Shown here one piece after another: positions 1 to 8,364 of a stretch of DNA of 64,000 bases. The notes beneath the pieces are model-generated. The model worked only from the letters and a program-made list of their open reading frames with translations, did no database searches and had not been told where the DNA came from. The position numbers and the translations under genes are program-made. The stretch spans positions 310,001-374,000 of the forward strand of contig NZ_JAKRNK010000005.1 in the NCBI RefSeq assembly GCF_022346885.1, read 5' to 3'. How positions within the stretch are numbered: position 1 is the first letter of the stretch; each line of letters starts with the position of its first letter. This DNA is from Paenibacillus sp. ACRRX. Lineage in GTDB: Bacteria; Bacillota; Bacilli; Paenibacillales; Paenibacillaceae.

Positions 1-3000
1 GATCTTGCCCTGGTTCTTATCCTCGCTTATAAAACGGCCCATGCTTGGGTCATACCAGCGTGCTCTTAAGTATTGCAGGTCTGATATCGAGTCCCAATAC
101 TCTCCCGCATATCCGAAAATGTTCGATACTGTTTCTTTACTTTCCAGCGGCAGACCCCAAATATCGTAGCGATATTCATTTAACTTGGAGCCCTGCTCGT
201 CCGTCAGAGCAACGACATCTCCATGCCCATTGAGCTGGTAGTACTGTACCTTACCGCTTGCAGCGTCCTGTCGACCAATAATCGCTCCATTGGTATCGTA
301 AATGTACACATAGAGGATACGCGGCTTCCCATCTGCTTCGATCACAGCTTCAGCTACGATCCGTTTGTCCTCATTGTAATAGTACCGATGACGCGCATTG
401 GACATCGCACGCTCTACCATAAGCCCATCGCCGTTATAGCTGTAGCTCGCTGTGCCCTTGGATCCAATCGCCTTGGTCAACTGATTCTTCTGGTTGTACT
501 CATACTGCGCCTCCTGAATCGGCAGCTCACGGCTGCTCTCCAGCGTCAGGCGGTTGTAACGCCCGTCATACGTATAACGTTCGTTAAACTCACTTGACGT
601 CTTCACCTGATCCAACGGCGTATAGCTGAAATGAGTGAGATAGTTATTTTCATTACGATACTGAATATTGCCATTTAGATCATATTCATAGGAAAAATAG
701 TTAACTACTTGACCACTTTTCCGATGCTGTATCAAAATTAAACGTCCGTTGTCATACTGCATATTACTCGAAAATGCACTGGCCATCGCTCGGCTCATCA
801 CGTCGCCATTTTTCCAGTAGCTGTACGTAACATGAGGTGTGCCTATTATGCTTGAACTGCTTATGCTCAGATCTGTCACCCGATTTCGACTGTCAAACTG
901 CCCTCTAACCGTCATATGAAAGCCCTTGCTTATCTGCCGGACACTGTACCCCGTCTTTTTTCTCAGATCGTAGCTATTTGCAAGATGTACCCCATCTGGG
1001 TATTGAATCTCCGTCAAATAACCGGATTGTAGCTGATAGTTATAACTTGTCGTCCCCGTCTGGTCTACCATACTCAAGCGTTTGCCTTCCGTATCATACG
1101 TGTACTGCACAATCAGATCCGCTGTTGCGGAACGAAGCAGGTTGTTCATCGTGTCAAATTGCTGCGTTGTCGCTACGCCTGCTTTGTCCACATATTGAAC
1201 CACGTTGCCATTGGCATCATACTGGTATTTCTCCACCTGACCTGTCCCATTTGTCTCTGTGATTACTCTGCCGAGTTCGTCGTAAGCTTTGGTCACCGTT
1301 TGGCTGCCCGGGAATTGCAGCTTCGTCACGTTGCCAAGCAGATCATAGGTGTATTGGATCGTCTCTTGGCTGGCATCTGTTACCCCCGTTAACTCTCCTA
1401 ACGAGTTATAGGCATAAGTGGTCCGGTTGCTGTTGCCGTCTGTAAGAGCGGCTATTTTCCCGATTGAATTATACTCGTTACGCACCTCGGGCTTGAAGGT
1501 CTGCTCCTTCTTCACCCACACCTCTTCCGCCACAAGGCGCTGCAAGGGATCGTAACGCTTCAGCTTTTGGTTTGCTTCCGCATCTGTGTACAGTTCAGTA
1601 AGCTGTGCATCATCGTATTGCACCGTCTCTGACGTCTGATCCGCATACGTGGTCTGTTTGATGCGACCAAACGCATCATAGCTGTACCACGTCCGGTTCC
1701 CATAGGCATCATCCTGCCACAGCAGACGACTTGTGCGCTCGTCATAGCCATACTTCACTTCGCCCAAGCCTTGCGTCTCTTTCAGTTTGCGACCCAGTGG
1801 GTCAAACCAAACCTGTTGGACTTCACCTAACGTATTTTTAGCCATGATGTGATTCGTGCTGTCGTTGTACACATAGCTGGCCTGCGCTTGGTTCGGCATC
1901 GTGACAGATGTTGTACGGCCTAAGCGGTCGTAGGTGTACGACGTGGTCTGATTAAGCCCATCTGTGTACGCAAGCAGGCGTCCAGTCAATGGATCGTACT
2001 GCGCTTTCTCCACAACTACGCTTTTTCGCCCATCGGCATTGGTCACTTCCACATCCTGCTGCGTAAGGAACGCATGCTGATACTCAGGTCCATACTGATA
2101 TCGGAATACGGTCGGCTTGCTGCTGTTATTGGTAGTCACCTTCGTCACATTGCCAAAGCCGTCATATTCAAAGTTCCTGTGACGCAGCAGTGGTCCACCC
2201 TCGGCATTGGCATACGTCTTCGACTCGATCACTGAACCTTGCCCGTTCCGTACATAACGGGTTACGGACTGCTGGTTTGCATCGAACTTGGTCGTTACCG
2301 TTTGCGGCAAAGCAAAGGTTGAGTCGTAAGTCGTAACGGTGCTGGCCCCCATGTTGTTGGTCTCACTCGTGATGTTGCCATTACGATCATATTGACGGTT
2401 GACCGTCAAAGCAGGGCTTTCTGCGCCGCTGATTCGCTTCTTGGTCACGATCTGAATCGGATTGGGATTGCCACTTGCTTCGTCATACGCTTGCTGTGAG
2501 ATGTGCTGGGTGGTGCCTGCGTCTTGAATGTTTTCCAAGTTGTAAAATCGAGTATTTCCGTCGTTCCACAACTTTTTATATTTAAACGAAGTTGTGAGCA
2601 ATCCGTCAGTCATCGAAGTGGAGTACATTCTGTCACCATAGTAGGAATAAGGATCTGATTCGTATTGGAACGTATGATAGTTGCTGACTACACTCTGAAG
2701 ATTTACATACTCGATTATATCTTTACGTTCTATTATTCTGTATTGAAGCTGCTTGGTGGCACTACCCAATTCTCTAATGAGAGAATCATAAGTAAACTCT
2801 GTCTTTGCACCAGTGGGATGATGAATCTGCTTGATTAATGCAAAGTCATTCCGTGTATCTGGCTTTTTGGTTCCTACAACTGTGAATTTTGACTCCCCAA
2901 AGTGATAAGAATAATAGGTGTTTCTTTCCATTACATCCTTAACAGACTGCAAATATTGCAGATCAGAAGCACCTGGTACCCATCCCTTTTGATAGGTAAC

Positions 3001-4461
3001 ACGATCTATCCCATTGCTCACCACAATATCATTAGTTCCATATAAAAACTGAAGTTGTTGCCCGGTACTGCTTAATACTTTGAATAGTACATAATCTCTT
3101 CCAGCTAATCTATAGTAATAAAAATCAAAAAAGTTTCCGTATGCATCTTCTTGGCGTAATAGCTCTCCATCATAGGAAAAGAAGTATTTTGTTCCATTTT
3201 TATATAGAAGTGCATATTCTGATCGAACATCATTGACTATTTTACTGGTGTCTTTTGTAAAACGCACATCGCCCCATGGATAATTTTCAATTTGATCATT
3301 TCCGTTTATTGTATACACAGAACCACCAGGCATCGACACATACTTGTTATATCCACTGGTTTGAATATAGGGAATATCCCATCTCCACCCTTTCCCTAAG
3401 GGCATGAATCGATCCAGTTTCCTAGGCGTTGTCCATGAATCATACGTTATTCCTAACCTTTTCATATCATATATGTAGTAAGCTGAAGAGCTTCCCGTTG
3501 GATATAATTCCAGGAGATATTGTTTACCCTCGAACGAAGTGGAAAGATGGGTGATTTTCTTCGTTCGATCCGCGTATTTCTCCTCCATAATGGCATTTAG
3601 GTCATCATATCGTCCCCCCACCATTTGAGCGTACTCTTTAGGGGCTTCTCCAACCAATTGATTGTTAAAATACACATAATTCGAACTGGTTCCATATTCA
3701 AATAAATACCTCATACCAACGCCTGGTTCCAATACATATACTTTGACATTCATCAGTGGACTGAAATAAAGACCATCCAACCATGTCTGAGTTATATTTT
3801 TATCATAGAGTTCAGCCGCATTACTGTTATAGGACCTCGTTAATTTGAATGAAAAACCATTACGACTCGGAATCCCGATATCTGTTACTTTCAAGTTTAA
3901 TGAGCCATCCTGCATTGAAATATCTTCCACACCAGTACTCACACTATAGGGTGCCTGATCCAGTTTGACGTGTTGATTTTTGAGAGCCAGCTCATCATAG
4001 CCGCTGCTCGTCAGACTACGTTTGGCACGCCCATACACGGACCCCGTCACGCTATGGAGACTTTCCTTGTCCCCATAGACATTTCCTGTCACACTCGCCC
4101 ATGCATCTCCTTCAAGTAACAGATTAACACCAACTACACCATACGTTACATCCGTCACCGTAGGCGGCACATACAGCTTCCCTTTGCCGGGAAACAGCTG
4201 CTGCAGCGTACCCAGCAGTTTAGCCGCGTCACTGTTTTTGTCGAGTGCAGCGCCTACATCCTGTAAGCTGTACCCGGCGTTCAGCATTTCAATAATATTG
4301 GATGGTGATACCTTATATTTCGCTGCCAGACTATCAATGGTGAGCAAATCACTTTGTTGCTGATGTTCCAGTGCCGTAACTGTTTGCTGGTTGCTCATAA
4401 TCCCAGGTGATAGGATTTCTAAAAAGAATATCATAATGAGCATTACTGAAATCCTCTTCAT
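1..4461 (-). CDS. Rhs/YD-repeat wall-associated protein, C-terminus outside window
   Basis: The frame is open without a stop from an ATG at 4461 to the left edge (1487 codons), so the gene is 5'-complete and 3'-truncated. The ATG follows a good ribosome-binding site (AAGGGG). The N-terminus (MKRISVMLIMIFFLEIL) is a signal peptide or membrane anchor, so the protein is probably exported. A variable N-terminal region follows, and from about residue 650 there are many YD repeats (xxYDxxGxx). The last residues in the window, RWYDPSMGRFISEDKNQGKI, are the hallmark that closes an Rhs core; in this family a variable, often toxic, tip follows, but it is not visible here. The repeat half (1-2.5 kb) is clearly more GC-rich than the N-terminal half (2.5-4.4 kb), suggesting a mosaic origin. 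It is the second gene after the 468-residue protein, 40 bases downstream. Family assignment is firm; a toxin role is inference. Confidence 0.88.
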   Translation of the reverse strand, partial: MKRISVMLIMIFFLEILSPGIMSNQQTVTALEHQQQSDLLTIDSLAAKYKVSPSNIIEMLNAGYSLQDVGAALDKNSDAAKLLGTLQQLFPGKGKLYVPPTVTDVTYGVVGVNLLLEGDAWASVTGNVYGDKESLHSVTGSVYGRAKRSLTSSGYDELALKNQHVKLDQAPYSVSTGVEDISMQDGSLNLKVTDIGIPSRNGFSFKLTRSYNSNAAELYDKNITQTWLDGLYFSPLMNVKVYVLEPGVGMRYLFEYGTSSNYVYFNNQLVGEAPKEYAQMVGGRYDDLNAIMEEKYADRTKKITHLSTSFEGKQYLLELYPTGSSSAYYIYDMKRLGITYDSWTTPRKLDRFMPLGKGWRWDIPYIQTSGYNKYVSMPGGSVYTINGNDQIENYPWGDVRFTKDTSKIVNDVRSEYALLYKNGTKYFFSYDGELLRQEDAYGNFFDFYYYRLAGRDYVLFKVLSSTGQQLQFLYGTNDIVVSNGIDRVTYQKGWVPGASDLQYLQSVKDVMERNTYYSYHFGESKFTVVGTKKPDTRNDFALIKQIHHPTGAKTEFTYDSLIRELGSATKQLQYRIIERKDIIEYVNLQSVVSNYHTFQYESDPYSYYGDRMYSTSMTDGLLTTSFKYKKLWNDGNTRFYNLENIQDAGTTQHISQQAYDEASGNPNPIQIVTKKRISGAESPALTVNRQYDRNGNITSETNNMGASTVTTYDSTFALPQTVTTKFDANQQSVTRYVRNGQGSVIESKTYANAEGGPLLRHRNFEYDGFGNVTKVTTNNSSKPTVFRYQYGPEYQHAFLTQQDVEVTNADGRKSVVVEKAQYDPLTGRLLAYTDGLNQTTSYTYDRLGRTTSVTMPNQAQASYVYNDSTNHIMAKNTLGEVQQVWFDPLGRKLKETQGLGEVKYGYDERTSRLLWQDDAYGNRTWYSYDAFGRIKQTTYADQTSETVQYDDAQLTELYTDAEANQKLKRYDPLQRLVAEEVWVKKEQTFKPEVRNEYNSIGKIAALTDGNSNRTTYAYNSLGELTGVTDASQETIQYTYDLLGNVTKLQFPGSQTVTKAYDELGRVITETNGTGQVEKYQYDANGNVVQYVDKAGVATTQQFDTMNNLLRSATADLIVQYTYDTEGKRLSMVDQTGTTSYNYQLQSGYLTEIQYPDGVHLANSYDLRKKTGYSVRQISKGFHMTVRGQFDSRNRVTDLSISSSSIIGTPHVTYSYWKNGDVMSRAMASAFSSNMQYDNGRLILIQHRKSGQVVNYFSYEYDLNGNIQYRNENNYLTHFSYTPLDQVKTSSEFNERYTYDGRYNRLTLESSRELPIQEAQYEYNQKNQLTKAIGSKGTASYSYNGDGLMVERAMSNARHRYYYNEDKRIVAEAVIEADGKPRILYVYIYDTNGAIIGRQDAASGKVQYYQLNGHGDVVALTDEQGSKLNEYRYDIWGLPLESKETVSNIFGYAGEYWDSISDLQYLRARWYDPSMGRFISEDKNQGKI

Positions 4462-4501
4462 TACATTTGCCCCTTATCTATTGAAATTTCACAGAAATGC
4501 T

Positions 4502-5908
4502 CTAATTTATTGATACAACATTTCCATTAGCATCATATTTAATATGATAGACTTTTCCTTGCGAATTTTTTACCATTATTAACCTTCCATTTTCATCATA
4601 AATATATCCACTACCAGCATACATAGTCTTAATAAAAACAGGGCTTGAAAATGATGAAATTTTGTCGTTTTTCCCAACAACTCTTACTATCCAACTGTAT
4701 AGTGTTTCATATTTTAGAATGTTTGGTGGTATCTTATACCTATTTTCAATAGCTGATATGACACCTGAGTCATGTACAACTTGCCCGTTACTATCTTTAA
4801 TAATTACTTGAAATTTTGATTGGACATCCTGTGTCACAGGGCTTGTAAAAGCCCAATTCAGAATGGGGTCAATCCCCTTTACTAGCTGAGGACTAGAAAT
4901 ATTTACACTACCCGGAAGCAACTTAGACGGAGCATACGGAACGTTAGGGACATACGAAACTATAAGGTTAGCATCACTCCAATTATTGTATATTGGTTGA
5001 CTATAATTTCCCACAGCCATCCCATTGTTAACTCCTGTATCCAACCACCTTTGGACAAGATCCTCCAAATTATTAACAGGCTCGAACGTAAACGATAAAG
5101 GGTTATTTTGAATATACGGCCAGTCTTTGTTGATAGACCCAAGCAAAATGTGTTTCTCTGTCATAAAACTAGAAGCGTTAACAGATAAAATAACAGAATC
5201 TTTTGGAATGCTTGATATATCAAATTTGATGACTCCAGTATAGTAGCTGAACATCTCATATCGTACTCCATCAATAATTGTAAATCTAAATGAGTTACCT
5301 ATAGTAGGCATATCAGTGTAGACGAATTGTGCCCTTGAGCAACCAAAGGATGGACATTTAGTCCCTTCTATTTCATCTACTATATGGTGTCCACTTTCCC
5401 TTTTTGCTATAGCTAATGTCGACTTAAAAGTGACTGGGTACTCCAATTCACTTCCTTCATCTGTCACTCTTTTGATAAAAGTTTTATTCTTTTGTTGTTG
5501 AATCTTAAGGGGAAAGACATCCTTTTTGATTATTGCATCTTCTAAGTGAGTATCTATGGGTAGATAAGTAGTAGGTTCCTCATATTTCTTAACCATTTCT
5601 ACTAGTGAGAAGTTCTTAGGTGAGGAGGAGGGCGACGTTAACTCATTAGCTTCTTGCATGCCATTAGGTGGCTTTCTTAAAATCACGTTAGTTTCCCGCC
5701 AAATATTAGGCGAAATTACCTCAAAAAGGTTTAAAGGATGCATATTTTCTACAACATTAGCAGTATTTTTGGGAACAGACTTTGGTCGTTCTTCTATGTT
5801 TGTTGTCCCATTTAGTAAATCTACTTCTTGCCCATATACATATGAATGATAGGACCAAAATAATATGATTACACAAAGAAATACATGTTGTAGTAATTTA
5901 CTCTTCAT
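4502..5908 (-). CDS. Secreted protein with short C-terminal YD repeats, Rhs partner
   Basis: A 468-residue protein with an N-terminal signal peptide (MKSKLLQHVFLCVIILFW). Residues about 150-330 resemble the beta-rich DNRLRE-type module that occurs in wall-associated Rhs proteins of Bacillota. Residues about 340-430 look like a fibronectin-type-III domain, with the typical 'Y.W.VRV' strand pattern. The last 35 residues form one or two YD repeats (YIYDENGRL, IKYDANGNV). The ATG at 5908 is preferred over the GTG one codon upstream because of its spacing to AGG/GGAG. The gene lies directly before the Rhs gene on the same strand and has the same AT-rich composition as the N-terminal half of that gene. 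It may be a split-off N-terminal piece of a WapA-like protein, or a partner that assembles with the Rhs shell. Domain assignments are by eye and tentative. Confidence 0.75.
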   Translation of the reverse strand: MKSKLLQHVFLCVIILFWSYHSYVYGQEVDLLNGTTNIEERPKSVPKNTANVVENMHPLNLFEVISPNIWRETNVILRKPPNGMQEANELTSPSSSPKNFSLVEMVKKYEEPTTYLPIDTHLEDAIIKKDVFPLKIQQQKNKTFIKRVTDEGSELEYPVTFKSTLAIAKRESGHHIVDEIEGTKCPSFGCSRAQFVYTDMPTIGNSFRFTIIDGVRYEMFSYYTGVIKFDISSIPKDSVILSVNASSFMTEKHILLGSINKDWPYIQNNPLSFTFEPVNNLEDLVQRWLDTGVNNGMAVGNYSQPIYNNWSDANLIVSYVPNVPYAPSKLLPGSVNISSPQLVKGIDPILNWAFTSPVTQDVQSKFQVIIKDSNGQVVHDSGVISAIENRYKIPPNILKYETLYSWIVRVVGKNDKISSFSSPVFIKTMYAGSGYIYDENGRLIMVKNSQGKVYHIKYDANGNVVSIN

Positions 5909-5953
5909 CACATCACCTAACTCCTTTTAAAATGCTTTGTAATAATTTTGAAT

Positions 5954-5983
5954 ATACTACAATTACGGATAAATATTTGTCGA
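5954..5983 (-). promoter_or_regulatory. Candidate sigma-A promoter of the Rhs operon
   Basis: Reading the minus strand, TCGACA (5983-5978) and TAGTAT (5959-5954) are separated by 18 bases and lie about 45 bases before the 5908 start. The 380-base gap 5909-6288 is very AT-rich. Besides this site it holds only the palindrome at 6002-6015 and the terminator at 6143-6180. Confidence 0.4.
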
Positions 5984-6001
5984 TATTTGTAATTTATTTT
6001 T

Positions 6002-6015
6002 TTGATTTAAATCAA
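6002..6015. repeat. Perfect 14-bp palindrome upstream of the Rhs promoter
   Basis: TTGATTTAAATCAA is a perfect palindrome about 20 bp upstream of the proposed -35 box. The position suits an activator or repressor site, but AT-rich palindromes also arise by chance. Confidence 0.35.
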
Positions 6016-6142
6016 TTTTCACAGAAAAAACAATGTAATATAGTCTGGATTAGATATCAATGTAGTTTAGATAACAATTCTAATTAAATAGTATTTAGAA
6101 TTATTTTAGACTGGGCATTATTGGGGATATTTCAGTACAATA

Positions 6143-6180
6143 AAAAAGGGAGTGCTTAGGTCTCCCTAAACACTCCCTTT
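6143..6180 (-). terminator. Intrinsic terminator ending the PKS/NRPS operon
   Basis: The minus strand reads AAAGGGAGTG..TTAGG, a short loop, CCTAA..CACTCCC, then a T-run. It lies about 110 bases after the sbnB stop, with no other gene between, so it marks the 3' end of the long operon. The AAA/TTT ends make it usable on the plus strand as well. Confidence 0.85.
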
Positions 6181-6288
6181 ATCGTTTTGATGTCCTGATG
6201 AATCCGATCATTTTTGAGGTTTCCCCAAAAAATCTAGATGCCACAATCTCTCAGCCCTATAACTCCCATCCCCATCGACCATTGACGA

Positions 6289-7338
6289 CTACAACTTCCC
6301 GCCACGCTCCAGCCAATTCGTTGGGAAGAACGAGCCGACTCGAGTCCCTGCCTGCTGCTCAAGTGCACGCTTATAAACATATTCCCCTAACGCAATATCC
6401 AGTATGCCGAGGCCAAAAGCGCTATACACGACAGGCTTGCTCTGCTCCCTTGGACGAACATTGCCAAGCAAGATGTCGCCGATCGTGCAGCGAATAAATG
6501 CACGGTCCCCTGAGTGCTGCTCGGCCAAATGGACAGACGTCTGCGCTCTGCAGCAATGATCCACATCGTCGACGATATTGTCGACGGACAAGATTGCCTC
6601 CGCGCTTATATCCCGCAGCGACGTGTGCAAAATGACGCTGTCCGGCGAGCACATAGACAGATCATGGATGTGCGGCTGTACTGCCGTGGTCGCCAGCGAG
6701 ATCACCTCCGCCTCTGCCAAGATCGATGTCATATCCGGCTTCAGTATAATTTCAATATTGCCCGCATATTCCTGGCATTTTCGTTTGAACTGCTCAGCTC
6801 TTGCGGAATCGACATCGTAGACGTACACGGTGTGCACCTCTGGCCTGACGCTCAGCAAGAAGCGGAACGTCTCATAGTTAATCAACCCGCAGCCGATCAT
6901 CCCCACGGTGTGGAGGGGCATGTTTTCCCACAAGCGATCTGCTGCGAGAGCCGCACCTGCCGCCGTACGCTGTGCGCTAATCACGGAGCTCTCCATAATC
7001 GCCTTTGGCCGACCATTCTCCATTGCATTTAATATAAGTGTCGCGGACGCTCGCTCAAGACCTTGTTGAATGTTATTCGGAAAGGAGGCGATCCATTTCA
7101 GTCCAGCGACGTTGAAGTCTCCCCCAAGATAAGCCGTTAGCGCAATTATACGGTCCCGCTCCTGCTTCGGAAAGCGGAGAAAAGTAGAGTGAGGCAGTTC
7201 ACTATCACCGAGACTGTGCGTTTGATAGGCAGCTTGGACAAGCTTAATCGTTTCCTGTTCATGACCTTGCAAAATATCAACAATCTCGTCACCTGTCAAA
7301 AGCACCATTTGCCCTTGTTCGATCGCTACACTACTCAT
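6289..7338 (-). CDS. sbnB: SbnB-like N-(2-amino-2-carboxyethyl)-L-glutamate dehydrogenase
   Basis: A 349-residue member of the ornithine cyclodeaminase/mu-crystallin family. The Rossmann signature VGMIGCGLINYETFRF is at about residues 140-155, preceded by the family motif ISAQRTAAGAALAA. In staphyloferrin B biosynthesis SbnB oxidatively splits the SbnA product ACEGA into L-2,3-diaminopropionate (Dap), 2-oxoglutarate and ammonia, using NAD+. The neighbouring sbnA makes SbnB more likely than a true ornithine cyclodeaminase. The ATG overlaps the sbnA stop by 8 bases, indicating translational coupling. It is the last gene before the operon terminator. No IucA/IucC-type siderophore synthetase is present, so Dap is presumably made for the NRPS module encoded just upstream. 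Confidence 0.85.
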   Translation of the reverse strand: MSSVAIEQGQMVLLTGDEIVDILQGHEQETIKLVQAAYQTHSLGDSELPHSTFLRFPKQERDRIIALTAYLGGDFNVAGLKWIASFPNNIQQGLERASATLILNAMENGRPKAIMESSVISAQRTAAGAALAADRLWENMPLHTVGMIGCGLINYETFRFLLSVRPEVHTVYVYDVDSARAEQFKRKCQEYAGNIEIILKPDMTSILAEAEVISLATTAVQPHIHDLSMCSPDSVILHTSLRDISAEAILSVDNIVDDVDHCCRAQTSVHLAEQHSGDRAFIRCTIGDILLGNVRPREQSKPVVYSAFGLGILDIALGEYVYKRALEQQAGTRVGSFFPTNWLERGGKL

Positions 7339-8335
7339 CGATTTGTACCCCTTTTAAATGTGATTGGACCCACTCTTCCGAATAAACCGTATCCATATAA
7401 CGCTCACCGCTATCCGCTAATATCGCCACACAGGTAGAATTGTCGCTAATTTCCGCTTCAAGACGCTTAATCGCCATAATAATGGCTCCAGAGGACCCGC
7501 CTGCCAAAATAGATTCCCGCTGCAGCAGCAAGCGGCAACCCTCCACACATTCCATGTCTGTCACATGCACCTGCTGATATTCCATGCCTGGCTGGAATAG
7601 CTCTGGTACTCTGGCAGCACCATGGCCAGGAATTAATCGTTTGGCCCTTCCTTTGTCACCGAAAATCACGCTGCCTTGCGCATCCACCGCCACAATCTTC
7701 GTATTCAGTCCGTGCTGCTGAATATACTCAAAGCACCCTCTGAACGTCCCGCACGTACTCACGGATAGGAACAAATAATCGATTTGGCCATGCAGCACGG
7801 TCATAATCTCATTCATGAGATGACGGTGTGCTAACGGGTTGTCAAGATTGGCATATTGGTTGCACCAAAAGCTGTTAGGCGTGTTTTCCTTTAGCCAGCT
7901 AACACGATTAATTCTCGCTTGCAAATACTCACCCGTTACAGGATCAGGCTCGTTAACCATATCAATGATCGCGCCGTATGCTCGGAGCACCTTGATCGTC
8001 TGCTGATTTGTCTTCGGGTCAAGCACGCAAATAAATCGCAGTCCCAAGTAGTTAGCCAACTGGGCCAGCCCTACAGCAAGATTGCCAGAGCTTGATTCAA
8101 TAATGGTGGTATCTTCATTGATGTCGCCGCGTTTCCACGCTTCCTTGATCATGCTAAGAGCGGTGCGATCTTTAATACTTGAGCCTGGATTGTACATTTC
8201 GAGCTTGCCGTACAGATTAAATCGGTTTTGTGACACAATACGCTCTAACTTTAAAAGGGGGGTATTGCCAATTAATGATAGAACTCCATTGTCCGGAAAT
8301 GCACGCGCTTCTATTGTATTTACCATCCTTATCAT
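7331..8335 (-). CDS. sbnA: SbnA-like PLP enzyme for 2,3-diaminopropionate synthesis
   Basis: A member of the cysteine synthase/fold-type-II PLP family. LSLIGNTPLLKL is at the N-terminus, the PLP lysine is in PGSSIKDRTA (about residue 56), the substrate-binding loop is ESSSGNLAVGLA, and a Gly-rich PLP-phosphate loop reads STCGTFRG. The loop is ESSSGN rather than the TSGNTG of O-acetylserine sulfhydrylases, which fits SbnA enzymes that condense O-phospho-L-serine with L-glutamate to give ACEGA. Pairing with sbnB defines the two-step route to L-Dap. The ATG at 8335 is preferred over the GTG at 8338 because of spacing to the GGTGGAG site. It sits 29 bases after the C-A-PCP-KS gene, in the same operon. 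Confidence 0.87.
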   Translation of the reverse strand: MIRMVNTIEARAFPDNGVLSLIGNTPLLKLERIVSQNRFNLYGKLEMYNPGSSIKDRTALSMIKEAWKRGDINEDTTIIESSSGNLAVGLAQLANYLGLRFICVLDPKTNQQTIKVLRAYGAIIDMVNEPDPVTGEYLQARINRVSWLKENTPNSFWCNQYANLDNPLAHRHLMNEIMTVLHGQIDYLFLSVSTCGTFRGCFEYIQQHGLNTKIVAVDAQGSVIFGDKGRAKRLIPGHGAARVPELFQPGMEYQQVHVTDMECVEGCRLLLQRESILAGGSSGAIIMAIKRLEAEISDNSTCVAILADSGERYMDTVYSEEWVQSHLKGVQIDE

Positions 8336-8364
8336 CACTCTCCACCTGATATGGCCTCTCTGGA

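Noticed and set aside
6289..8335. SbnA/SbnB as part of a staphyloferrin-B-like siderophore cluster
   Set aside because: No IucA/IucC-type synthetase, citrate synthase or siderophore transporter is present; the genes are coupled to an NRPS gene with a matching acidic pocket.
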